From Rhodococcus sp. IITR03 (GTDB lineage Bacteria > Actinomycetota > Actinomycetes > Mycobacteriales > Mycobacteriaceae), in NCBI GenBank assembly GCA_001017865.1, contig LATQ01000001.1, forward strand, positions 808,173 through 817,157: a stretch of DNA of 8,985 nt. Direction: 5' to 3'. Made by a program: the position numbers and the translations under genes. Positions 1 through 7,873 of this stretch are shown piece after piece. The notes beneath the pieces are model-generated. The model had not been told where the DNA came from. It saw only the letters and a list, made by a program, of their open reading frames with translations, and did not search any database. Numbering within the stretch: the stretch's first letter is position 1; each line of letters begins with the position of its first letter.

Positions 1-140
1 CGATCCGCGGCTCGGGCCTGGCACTGCCGGTGCCGGCGACGGCCGTCGTCGGGGCGGTGTGGATGCTCCCGGCGGACGCGCAGTGGTCGGCGCTCGCACT
101 GTTCGCCGTCGCCGTGATCTGTGCGTGGCAGGTGCGTTAG
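1..140 (+). CDS. C-terminal end of an unidentified membrane protein (partial)
   Basis: The window opens inside a plus-strand reading frame that runs from position 3 to a TAG at 138-140, giving 45 residues. The visible end is almost entirely hydrophobic: it is rich in Ala, Val and Leu, with two stretches long enough to span a membrane (around residues 5-22 and 31-42), and it finishes with Trp-Gln-Val-Arg. This suggests the last one or two transmembrane helices of an integral membrane protein such as a transporter. I do not recognise the family. The gene lies upstream of the mrp operon on the same strand, but the 201-bp gap with promoter-like sequence suggests the two are separate transcription units. 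Confidence 0.5.
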   Translation, partial: IRGSGLALPVPATAVVGAVWMLPADAQWSALALFAVAVICAWQVR

Positions 141-157
141 CGCTCTCACCTCCCCGA

Positions 158-173
158 TTCGCAAGCGTGCGAA
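158..173. promoter_or_regulatory. Inverted repeat upstream of mrp (possible operator or hairpin)
   Basis: TTCGCA (158-163) and TGCGAA (168-173) are perfect reverse complements separated by AGCG. The element starts 18 bases after the preceding stop codon and ends 9 bases before a candidate -10 box at 183-188, so it covers where a -35 element would lie. That position fits an operator for the antiporter operon. It could also be a weak transcript-end hairpin for the upstream gene, but no T-tract follows it. The repeat is seen directly; the role is inferred. Confidence 0.35.
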
Positions 174-182
174 GACAACCGT

Positions 183-188
183 TAGGAT
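183..188 (+). promoter_or_regulatory. Candidate -10 box for the mrp operon
   Basis: TAGGAT fits the actinobacterial TANNNT pattern for housekeeping-type sigma factors and lies in the least GC-rich part of the leader. No good TTGACA-like -35 hexamer is present; the nearest is TTCGCA at 158-163, with a long 19-bp spacer and lying within the inverted repeat. If it is used, transcription would start near 195, leaving a leader of about 145 bases before mrpA. Confidence 0.3.
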
Positions 189-232
189 AGGCACAATCCG
201 TTTTGCCCGATGACGGCGAGCGGCGTGCATGT

Positions 233-246
233 CGGGGCGATCCCCG
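233..246 (+). other. Short GC hairpin in the mrpA leader
   Basis: CGGGG (233-237) pairs perfectly with CCCCG (242-246) around a CGAT loop and is followed by TTTC. It lies between the candidate promoter and the mrpA start and inside a possible 20-codon leader frame (210-272). It may be a chance GC stem, a pause site or part of an untranslated-leader structure. No known riboswitch is recognisable here. Confidence 0.25.
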
Positions 247-341
247 TTTCGGCGGTGTGCCGTCCGCTGTGACGACAGCGAGTCCCACGGCCCGCAGTCT
301 GTTTCACCCCGCCGACAGGCCCGACCCCGACGGAGTGCCTT

Positions 342-3176
342 TTGATCGCCATACTCGTTGCCCATGCGGTCGCTGCTCTTCTGGCGCCGTTTCTGGTCAG
401 AGTCATGGGGAGAAATGCATTCCTGCCGCTCGCGCTGGTGCCCCTCACAAGTCTCGGCTGGGTCGTCACCAACTGGGGAACCGATCAGAAACTACAGATC
501 GCGTGGGCCTCGACGCTGTCGATGAATTTCGACCTGCGCTTCGACACGCTTGCGGCGATCATGTGCGTGCTCGTCCTGGGCATCGGCTCGTTGATCCTGC
601 TCTACTGCTCGCGCTATTTCGAGGACGACGAGCCCCGCCTGGGCGTGTTCGCCGCCGAGATGGTCGCCTTCGCGGGCGCCATGTTCGGTCTGGTGGTCAG
701 CGACAACATGTTGCTGCTCTACATCTTCTGGGAACTGACGACCGTCCTGTCGTTCCTGCTCGTCGGGCATTACGCCGAACGCGCCTCGAGTCGGCGTGCC
801 GCCACCCAGGCCCTGCTCGTCACCACGGCCGGTGGTCTGGCGATGCTGGTCGGCATCATCATCCTCGGCGAGATGGTCGGCAGCTACAACCTGTCCGACG
901 TCGTCGCGGCGGCACCCCACGGCTGGCTCGCCGGTGTCGCGTGGTGCTCGTGCTCGTCGGCGCACTGTCGAAGTCCGCCGTGGTCCCGCTGCACTTCTGG
1001 CTGCCCGGTGCGATGGCCGCCCCCACCCCGGTGTCCGGATATCTCCACGCCGCGGCGATGGTCAAGGCCGGCATCTATCTCGTGGCCCGGCTCGCCCCCG
1101 GCTTCGCGGACAGCGCCGCGTGGCGGCCGATCGTCATCGGTCTCGGTCTCGCGTCGATGATCCTCGCCGGCTGGCGAGCGTTCCGAGCCTTCGACCTCAA
1201 ACTCATCCTGGCCTTCGGCACCGTCAGTCAGCTCGGTTTCCTCACAGCGCTGGTGGGCACGGGCAGCCGGGAAGCAGCCCTGGCGGGCCTGGCGATGGTG
1301 ATCGCCCACGCCCTGTTCAAGGCATGCCTGTTCATGGTGGTCGGCATCATCGACCACTCCACGGCACCCGCGACATTCGCAAGCTCGCGCACCTCGGCTC
1401 CGCCGCGCCCTATCTGATGGTGATCGCGATACTCGCGGCGGCGAGCATGGCCGGTCTGCCGCCGTTCATCGGGTTCGTCGCGAAGGAAGCAGCACTCGAG
1501 TCGTCGCTGGTGGCCGAGGTGCTGCCCGAGTGGGCGCGGATCGCCATGACCGCGGGCATCGTGGTGGGTCGATCCTCACCCTCGCGTACAGCATCCGGTT
1601 CATCTGGGGTGCGTTCGGTCGCAAGCAGCTCAAACGTCCGAGCCCCGCGGTGCAGAACCTGCACGCGCCCGGCCCGCTGCTGCTCACCGCCCCGAGCGTT
1701 CTCGCGTTCGCCGGTCTCGCCGCGGGCTTCGCGAGCTCGTGGATCGATCACCTGATCGCCCCCTACGCCGACGAGCTGCCCACCGAACTCGACAAGCCCT
1801 ACCACCTGGCGTTGTGGCACGGATTCACTCTGCCGCTCGCTCTGACCGGCGTGGTGATCGTGGGCGGCACGGCCCTGTTCCTCGCGCACCGCACCATCGC
1901 GCGCCTGCGCTTCGAGCACCCGCCGCTCGGCAACGCCGACCGGATGTACGACGCGACCCTCCAGGGCATGGACACCCTGTCCCTGCGCCTGACCGGTTTT
2001 CTGCAGCGCGGTTCGCTCCCCCTGACCCAGGCGACGATCCTCATCACCCTGGTGGCGCTCCCGACGGTGCTGATGTTCTTCTTCGGGCTGAGCACGATGC
2101 CGTCGACGCGCGCATGGGACTCGATCTGGCAGCTCGGGGTGGGGCTCATCATGATGGCCGCCGCGGTCACCGCGACGGTCCTGCGCAATCGCCTCGGCGG
2201 TGTGCTGGTCGTGGGCGTGACGGGTTACGGGCTCGGTGTGCTGTTCGCCCTCCAGGGAGCTCCCGACCTCGCGCTCACCCAGTTCCTCGTCGAGACCGTC
2301 ACCCTCGTGATGTTCGTGCTGGTCCTGCGCAAGCTGCCCGCCGAGACCGACCCGGCCGCGGTGATGGGCAGCAAGTTCGCCCGCGCGATGCTCGGCATCG
2401 CCGTGGGCGCGGTGGTCGTCGGGATCGGCGCCTACGCCGTCGCGGCACGCACCACCGATCCGATCTCGCTGCTGCTGCCCGACGCCGCCTACTACGGCGG
2501 TGACGGCAAGAACATCGTCAACGTCCTGCTCGTCGACATCCGCGCCTGGGACACGATGGGCGAGATCTCGGTACTGCTGGTCGCTGCGACCGGCGTGGCC
2601 AGCCTGGTCTTCCGCACCCGCCGCTTCGGCACCGCCCCACGTGTGGCGGACGCACCCGCGGCGCAGCTCGACGCGGTCTCCGCCAGCAACGAGACGACCT
2701 GGCTGCTCGGCGGCGATCTCATCGATCCGCGCTACCGCTCGCTGGTCCTCGAGGTCACCACCCGGCTGGTCTTCCCCACCATGATGATCCTGTCGGTGTA
2801 CTTCTTCTTCTCCGGGCACAATGCGCCCGGTGGCGGCTTCGCGGGCGGTCTCGTCGCCGGTCTCGCGCTGGTGTTGAGGTACCTGGCCGGCGGACGCTAC
2901 GAGCTCGGAGAGGCGGTTCCCATCGACGCCGGCAAGATCCTCGGCCTCGGACTCACCTTCGCCGCGGGCACCGCACTGGTGTCGATGTTCCTCGGCGCCC
3001 CGGCCCTGTCGTCGGCGACCCTCGAGCTCACGCTGCCGCTGCTCGGCGACATCAAGCTCGTGACCGCACTGTTCTTCGACCTCGGTGTGTACCTCATCGT
3101 GGTCGGCCTGATCCTGGACGTGCTGCGCAGCCTCGGTGCTCGCCTCGACGCCGAGACCGTGGGTGAGGGCCGATGA
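342..3176 (+). CDS. mrpA: Mrp antiporter subunit A fused to subunit B (frameshifted three times)
   Basis: This is the largest subunit of the Mrp/Mnh Na+/H+ antiporter, an integral membrane protein of about 945 residues once repaired. The N-terminal half is NuoL-like. It has E131 in FWELTT, K211 in the KSAVVPLHFWLP segment, and H236 and K242 in the HAAAMVKAG segment, all matching ionisable residues important for proton movement in this family. Around 640-652 is the MrpA motif GAPDLALTQFLVE, and around 725 begins NIVNVLLVDIRAWDT. From about residue 798 an MrpB (MnhB) domain follows, with HNAPGGGFAGG near 827-837, so A and B are one protein here. The start is TTG 342, preceded by GGAG at 332-335; the frame closes upstream at 270-272. 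One base is missing near 941-943, near 1363 and near 1566-1568; restoring one at each place joins the frames. The gene overlaps mrpC by ATGA. The identification is very secure; the exact missing bases are not. Confidence 0.93.
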
Positions 3177-3900
3177 CCGCGAACATCACGCTCCTCGCCG
3201 TCGTCGGCGTGCTCGTCGCGGCCGGTGTGTACCTGTTGCTCGAACGCAGCATCATCAAGATGCTGCTGGGGCTGTTGCTGGCCGGCAACGGCATCAACCT
3301 GTTGCTGCTGACCCTCGGCGGTCCCGCAGGTCATGCACCCATCGTCGGTGTGGAGAGCGACGTCGAGCCGGACATGGCCGATCCCCTCGCGCAGGCGATG
3401 ATCCTCACCGCGATCGTCATCACGATGGGTGTGGCGGCGTTCGTGCTGGCACTGACCTACCGCTCCTACACCTACCGCGCACGGGACGAGATCGAGAACG
3501 ACCCCGAGGACACCCTCGTGTCGCAGCGGCGCAGTCTCGCCGACCTGCCGTCACGAGACCGCTCCGACGACCCGCTCACCGGTATCCCGAGCAAGAGCGG
3601 TGATGCCTTCGACGCCGCGGGCAACCCGATCCCGCTCGACCAGCTCAAGAACATCGAGGACCTCGAGGCGTACGAGGATCTGCACGACGGCGACTTCGAC
3701 GACCCGACCGACTCGGCCTACACGCAGAACCAGGGCGGGACGGACGAGCCGGTAGTGCCGAGGACGCCGACGAGGCCGTCCGTGCCGGTGAGGTCGACGA
3801 GGCCGTCCGTGCGGACGATCCCGACCCCGAGGCCCCCGACCCTGCCGAGGGCGAGCGGACCGGAGACGACGAGAAGAACGGGAAGGAGGATCGCCGATGA
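3173..3900 (+). CDS. mrpC: Mrp antiporter subunit C with long acidic C-terminal tail (one frameshift)
   Basis: This is the NuoK-like small membrane subunit of the Mrp complex. The first 100 residues hold three transmembrane segments (about 5-23, 28-48 and 74-96), with the family segments GNGINLLLLTLG (38-49) and DPLAQAMILTAIVI (70-83). After residue 100 comes a hydrophilic, strongly acidic tail of about 140 residues, rich in Asp and Glu, giving about 242 residues in all; most MrpC proteins are nearer 110-180. One base is missing somewhere between about 3750 and 3761. The shifted frame then gives an Asp/Glu/Ala-rich end containing a short tandem repeat and stops at TGA 3898-3900. ATG 3173 overlaps the mrpA stop (ATGA), with GAGGG just upstream at 3165-3169. 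Without the repair the frame would run falsely into mrpD. The core identity is firm; the tail just around the indel is uncertain. Confidence 0.88.
3768..3812 (+). repeat. Two-copy 18-bp direct repeat in the mrpC tail
   Basis: An identical 18-bp sequence beginning CGACGAGGCC occurs at 3768-3785 and 3795-3812, a 27-bp period that preserves the codon frame. In the repaired frame it encodes DADEAVRAG followed by VDEAVRAD, a 9-residue acidic repeat. It is short and in frame, consistent with slippage-driven growth of a disordered tail. Confidence 0.7.
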
Positions 3901-5484
3901 ACCTGAGCGTCGCGAACCTCGTTCCCCTCCCCGTCCTCATCCCGTTGCTCGCCGCAGCCGCGACCCTGATCGTCGGCCGCCGTCCGCGCGTTCAGCGGTG
4001 GATCACCGTCTTCGCGCTGGTCGCCTCGCTCGTCGTGTGTGTGGCGCTGCTGTACTACGCAGACGCCGACGGCATCGCGGTACTGCAGATCGGTGGGTGG
4101 GAGGCGCCGATCGGCATCTCGCTGGTCGTCGACCGATTGTCGGCGTTGATGCTGGTCGTCTCGGCGATCGTGCTGCTGTCGGTGATGCTGTACGCGGTCG
4201 GTCAGGTATCCACGACGGCAACGAGCAGCAGCCCGTCTCGATCTTCCTGCCGACCTATCTCGCGCTCACCGCGGGCGTCAACATCGCCTTCCTCGCAGGC
4301 GACCTGTTCAACCTCTTCGTCGGCTTCGAGGTGCTCCTCGCCGCCTCGTTCGTCCTGCTGACCCTGGGCGCGAGCGCCGACCGCGTCCGCGCGGGCGTCT
4401 CGTACGTCATGGTCTCGATGGTGTCCTCGCTGGTCTTCCTCGTGGGCATCGCCTTCGCCTACGCCGCCACGGGCACCTTGAACCTCGCCCAGATGGCACT
4501 GCGGATGGACGAGATCTCACCGGGCACCCGGGCCGCGATCTTCGGTGTGCTGCTCGTGGCCTTCGGTATCAAGGCCGCGGTCTTCCCGCTGTCGTCGTGG
4601 CTTCCCGACTCCTACCCCACCGCGCCCGCGCCGGTCACGGCCGTCTTCGCCGGCCTGCTGACCAAGGTCGGTGTGTACGCGATCATCCGGGCGCACACCC
4701 TGCTGTTCCCGGGCGGCGAACTCGACGACGTCCTGCTCGTCGCAGGTCTGCTCACGATGATCATCGGCATCCTCGGCGCGATCGCGCAGAACGACATCAA
4801 GCGTCTGCTGTCGTTCACGCTCGTCAGCCACATCGGCTACATGATCTTCGGCGTCGCGCTGTCGTCGCAGACCGGTCTCGCGGGCGCCGTCTACTACGTC
4901 GGCCACCACATCCTCGTGCAGACCACCCTCTTCCTCGTGGTGGGTCTCATCGAACGCCAGGCCGGGTCGGCCTCGCTGCGACGCTCGGCAGCCTCGCGCT
5001 CATGTCCCCCGCTGCTGGCGGTCCTGTTCCTCATCCCGGCGCTCAACCTGGGCGGTATCCCGCCGTTCTCGGGTTCATCGGCAAGGTCGCCCTGCTGCAG
5101 GCCGGCGCGGAGGACGGTTCGGTCCTCGCCTGGGTCCTCGTCGCCGGTGGTGTCCTGACCAGCCTCCTGACGCTGTACGTCGTGGCGCGTATCTGGACGA
5201 AGGCATTCTGGCGGGCACGCGCCGACGCCCCCGAAGGCGACCTCGCCGACATCGGCCCCTCGGCGCTGATCGACGAATCCGCCACCGACATCTCCTTCGA
5301 GGAACGCCCGGACGTCGGCCGGATGCCGGCGGCGATGCTCGTCCCCACGGTCTGGCTCGTCGCGATCGGTGTGTCGTTGACGGTCTTCGCCGGTCCCCTG
5401 CTCGACATCAGCAACCGTGCCGCGGAGAACCTGCGCGACCGCACGGTGTACATCGAGGCCGTGCTGGGGGGTGAGCAGGAATGA
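3897..5484 (+). CDS. mrpD: Mrp antiporter subunit D (four frameshifts)
   Basis: This is the second NuoM/N-like subunit of the Mrp antiporter, about 529 residues when repaired, within the normal family size. The ionisable residues expected in the membrane are present: E145 in LFVGFEVLL, K226 in GIKAAVFPLSSWLPDSYP, and K257 in LLTKVGVY. The NDIKRLLSFTLVSHIGYM segment and the C-terminal run ending near VYIEAVLGGEQE are also typical. The start is ATG 3897, overlapping the mrpC stop, with a full AAGGAGG at 3883-3889 and a 7-base spacer, the best ribosome binding site in the operon. Single bases are missing near 4205, near 4980 and near 5071-5073, and the C run at 5006-5010 has one C too many. The frame briefly changes and returns between 4980 and 5010, where the repaired text reads LRTLGSLALMSP. 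A four-hit gene could be a pseudogene, but the other genes show the same pattern, so errors are likelier. Confidence 0.9.
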
Positions 5485-6032
5485 TGAAACGTGCCAATGT
5501 CCTGCGATTGTTCGTTCTGGGATGGACGACCCTGGTGTGGGTGCTGCTGTGGGGCACCTTCAGCATCGCCAACATTCTCGGCGGCATGGCCGTCTCGCTC
5601 GTCGTCATGTTCGTGCTGCCGCTGCCGCGTGTGCCCGTCGAAGGTCGCCTGCACGTGTGGTCTGCGATGCGACTCGGCGCGGTGATCTTCGGCGAGACCA
5701 TCCGCTCGACGATCAACGTGGCGTGGCTCGCGATCCGGCCGTCCCCGCCGCCGGTCACCGGCGTGCTGCGCTGCCGGCTCACCATCAAGTCCGACCTGGT
5801 GCTGACACTGTGGACGGACATCATGAACAACATCCCGGGCACCATGGTGCTCGAGATCGACCAGGTGCGGCGGATCATGTACGTGCACGTCCTCGACGTG
5901 AGTACCGACAAGGCCGTGGCCGACTTCTACCGTTCCGCCCGCCTCATCGAGCGCCTTCTCATCCGGACGTTCGAACGCGAGTCGGAATGGCAGGCCAGCC
6001 CCTGGCGCAGCGGAACGGAGGAACTGACGTGA
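5481..6032 (+). CDS. mrpE: Mrp antiporter subunit E
   Basis: This is the only gene in the window, apart from the partial one at its left edge, that needs no frame repair. It encodes 183 residues, a usual length for MrpE, a small subunit needed for assembly and full activity of the antiporter. Two hydrophobic segments lie near residues 9-27 and 30-47, and a third weaker one near 64-86. The rest is a soluble domain with the family pattern SDLVLTLWTDIMNNIPGTM (104-122). The start is ATG 5481 or the adjacent ATG 5484; GGTGAG at 5470-5475 gives spacers of 5 or 8 bases. The ATGATGA sequence overlaps the mrpD stop either way. Confidence 0.92.
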   Translation: MMKRANVLRLFVLGWTTLVWVLLWGTFSIANILGGMAVSLVVMFVLPLPRVPVEGRLHVWSAMRLGAVIFGETIRSTINVAWLAIRPSPPPVTGVLRCRLTIKSDLVLTLWTDIMNNIPGTMVLEIDQVRRIMYVHVLDVSTDKAVADFYRSARLIERLLIRTFERESEWQASPWRSGTEELT

Positions 6033-6288
6033 CCGTGACACTGGCGATCGCGGGGGCACTGTTGTTCGTCTCCGCGGTCCTGATCACCTACCGCGTGATC
6101 GCGGGTCCCAACTCCCTCGACCGGCTCGTCGGCGTGGATGCCTGCTCGCGCTCGGCATCTGCGGCATCGCGATCTGGGCGGTGTACACACGCGACACATC
6201 GGTGCTGCCCGCCACCGTGGCGCTGGCCCTGGTCGGCTTCATCGGATCGGTGTCCGTGGCTCGATTCCGGGTGCGTGACGAAGGATGA
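6029..6288 (+). CDS. mrpF: Mrp antiporter subunit F (one frameshift)
   Basis: This is a three-helix membrane protein of about 86 residues after repair, the standard size for MrpF. Hydrophobic segments lie near 4-24, 34-53 and 60-79. The conserved DRLVGVDALLAL segment (31-42), with D31 and D37, is the family signature. The start is GTG 6029, overlapping the mrpE stop as GTGA, with GGAGG at 6017-6021 and a 7-base spacer. One base is missing near 6141, between the codons for Asp-Ala and Leu-Leu; unrepaired, the product becomes an Arg/Ser-rich nonsense tail. The stop is TGA 6286-6288. Confidence 0.88.
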
Positions 6289-6613
6289 CGACGATCATCG
6301 ACACCTTCGCCCACATCCTGATCCTCATCGGGGCGGTCATCTCGCTGACCGCCGCGATCGGCGTGGTGCGTTTCCGCGACACCCTGTCGCGCATGCACCT
6401 GCCACGAAGCCCCAGGTGGTGGGTCTGTTGTTCGTGCTGGGCGGTTCCATGATCATCCTGCGTAGTTCGGTCGACATCTGGATGATGGCCCTGGCGGGCA
6501 TGTTCATGGTGCTCACCGCCCCCGTGATCGCCCACCGGGTCGGCCGCGTCGCCTACCGGGAGCAGCTCGGTCGCGACGGTCTGCTCGACGAGGACGCTCC
6601 CGGCGGTGCCTGA
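6285..6613 (+). CDS. mrpG: Mrp antiporter subunit G (one frameshift)
   Basis: This is the last subunit gene of the operon, about 109 residues after repair, with three membrane segments (about 7-27, 44-61 and 65-83). The family motif GVVRFRDTLSRMHAATKPQ (26-44) is split by the frameshift: one base, probably the G of an Ala codon, is missing after CAC at 6396-6398. The start is ATG 6285, overlapping the mrpF stop by ATGA, with GAAGG directly before it, a poor spacing that suggests translation by coupling to mrpF. It ends at TGA 6611-6613 with a short hydrophilic tail. Confidence 0.88.
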
Positions 6614-6630
6614 CAACCGATGAGGCCTGA

Positions 6631-6651
6631 CGGCCGGGACGTCCTCGGCCG
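6631..6651. terminator. Hairpin between convergent mrpG and ybdK
   Basis: An 8-bp stem (CGGCCGGG, 6631-6638, pairing with CTCGGCCG, 6644-6651, with one G-T wobble) closes on an ACGTC loop. It fills the 39-bp gap between the mrpG stop and the ybdK stop, where a bidirectional terminator is expected. No T-tract follows on either strand, so factor-independent termination is uncertain. Confidence 0.4.
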
Positions 6652-6652
6652 A

Positions 6653-7773
6653 TCACTCCTTCAGTTCCTGCACGAGCGAGTCCACTACCGCGACGAGATC
6701 GCCGTCCGTCCGTTCCGCGAGCCGCCGCTGACGCTGATAGGACGCTCCCCGCACCGGGATGTCCGCGACCCGCGCGAGTTCGTCGGCGCAGCCGAGCCGC
6801 ACCGCGGTGGGCATGATCTGCTCGAGCAGATCGTTCAGGTCGTCGGTGACCAGCCGCTCGGTGCACACCGGGTCGAGGATGACCTCCGCGTCGAGTCCGT
6901 AGCGCGCCGCACGCCACTTGTTCTCCTTGACGTGCCACGGCTGCAGCACGGGCAGTTCCTCGCCCCGTTCGAGACATTCGTCGAAGTAGACGACGAGCGA
7001 ATGCACGAACGCGACGAGGGCGGCCAGTTCTGCGCGGTTGGTGATGCCGTCGAAGACCCGGACCTCGAGGGTGCCCCATTTCGGCGCCGGCCGGATGTCC
7101 CAGTGCATGCCCCCGGGGTGGCTGATGACTCCGGACTTGAGCTGGTCGGCGATGAACTCCGCGTACTGCGGCCAGTCGGCGAAGTGATAGGGCAGACCGG
7201 CGGTCGGCAACTGCTGGAACATCAGCGCGCGGTTGCTCGCGTAGCCCGTGTCGTAGCCCGCCCAGATCGGCGACGAGGCCGACAACGCGAGCATGTGGGG
7301 ATACTTCACGAGCATGGCGTTGAGGATCGGGATGACCTTCTCCGCCGAAGAGATCCCCACATGGACGTGCACTCCCCAGATGAGCATCTGCCGTCCCCAC
7401 CAGCGGGTGCGTTGATCATCTCGTCGTAGTCCGGGGAAGGCGTGACGGTCTGGTCGGTCCACTGCGCGAACGGGTGGGTACCGGCGCACATCAGGTCCAC
7501 GCCGTTCGGGTCGGCGGCACGTCGCAGCAGCGACAGCGACTCGGACAGGTCGTCGACCGCCTCGGCGACCGTGTCGTGGACGCCGGTGACGAGTTCGACG
7601 GTGTTGCGCAGGAACTCCTTGGTCAACCGCGGGGTCTCCCCCGCGATCTCCTTCACCCTGTCGAAGACGACCGCCGCGCTGTTCGAGAGATCGCGGGTGG
7701 TCTTGTCCACCAGAGCGATCTCCCATTCCACGCCGATCGTGGGACGGGGTGATCCCGGAAACGCGACTGCCAC
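6653..7773 (-). CDS. ybdK: YbdK-type carboxylate-amine ligase, glutamate-cysteine ligase family (one frameshift)
   Basis: This is a cytosolic ATP-dependent ligase of the GCS2 family, about 373 residues after repair, close in length and sequence to M. tuberculosis Rv0433 as I remember it. Visible family segments are GVEWEIALVD (14-23) with the ATP/Mg-binding glutamates E16 and E18, RNTVELVTG (56-64), HPFAQW (100-105), RQMLIWGVHVHVG (128-140), SNRALMFQQLPTAGLP (180-195), WDIRPAPKWGTLEVRV (225-240) and ENKWRAARYGLDA (284-296). E. coli YbdK makes gamma-glutamylcysteine weakly in vitro; the true substrates are unknown. The likely start is GTG 7773 with a modest GGA 7 bases upstream; an in-frame TTG lies 12 bases further upstream. 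One base is missing near 7409, where the repaired text reads DEMINATRWWGRQ. It follows sodC on the same strand across a 100-bp gap with a strong hairpin. Confidence 0.9.
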
Positions 7774-7786
7774 GTCTCGATCCAAC

Positions 7787-7827
7787 CACAGGGCCCCGCC
7801 GACGGATGTCCGTCTGCGGGGCCTGTG
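7787..7827 (-). terminator. Long GC hairpin between sodC and ybdK
   Basis: On the plus strand CACAGGGCCCCGC (7787-7799) pairs with GCGGGGCCTGTG (7816-7827) with one bulged base, and inside it GACGGA (7801-7806) pairs with TCCGTC (7809-7814). On the transcribed minus strand it lies 46 bases after the sodC stop and ends 13 bases before the ybdK start. It looks like a GC-rich actinobacterial terminator for sodC, but there is no U-tract, so it could also be an attenuator or an mRNA stability element in a sodC-ybdK transcript. Confidence 0.55.
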
Positions 7828-7873
7828 TCGGGAATTACCTGCGAGATCGAGTCTCAGGAGATTCGGACTCCGG

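Noticed and set aside
1410..2819. A 469-codon open frame on the minus strand opposite mrpA
   Set aside because: It is low-complexity Glu/Gly/His/Gln-rich sequence of the kind produced opposite GC-rich genes, and it overlaps well-recognised MrpA coding sequence.
3173..5158. A single 661-codon open frame joining mrpC to the middle of mrpD
   Set aside because: It runs on only because one-base losses occur in mrpC (near 3755) and mrpD (near 4205). Its central part is Arg/Pro-rich nonsense, while another frame there encodes the true MrpC end and MrpD start.
342..6613. Programmed ribosomal frameshifting in the mrp genes
   Set aside because: There are too many sites, the shifts go in both directions, no slippery sequences or stimulatory structures recur, and the downstream unrelated genes show the same pattern.
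342..6613. Respiratory complex I (nuo) operon
   Set aside because: MrpA, MrpD and MrpC resemble NuoL, NuoM/N and NuoK, but the MrpB domain and mrpE, mrpF and mrpG are present and no NuoA-I-type genes are seen.
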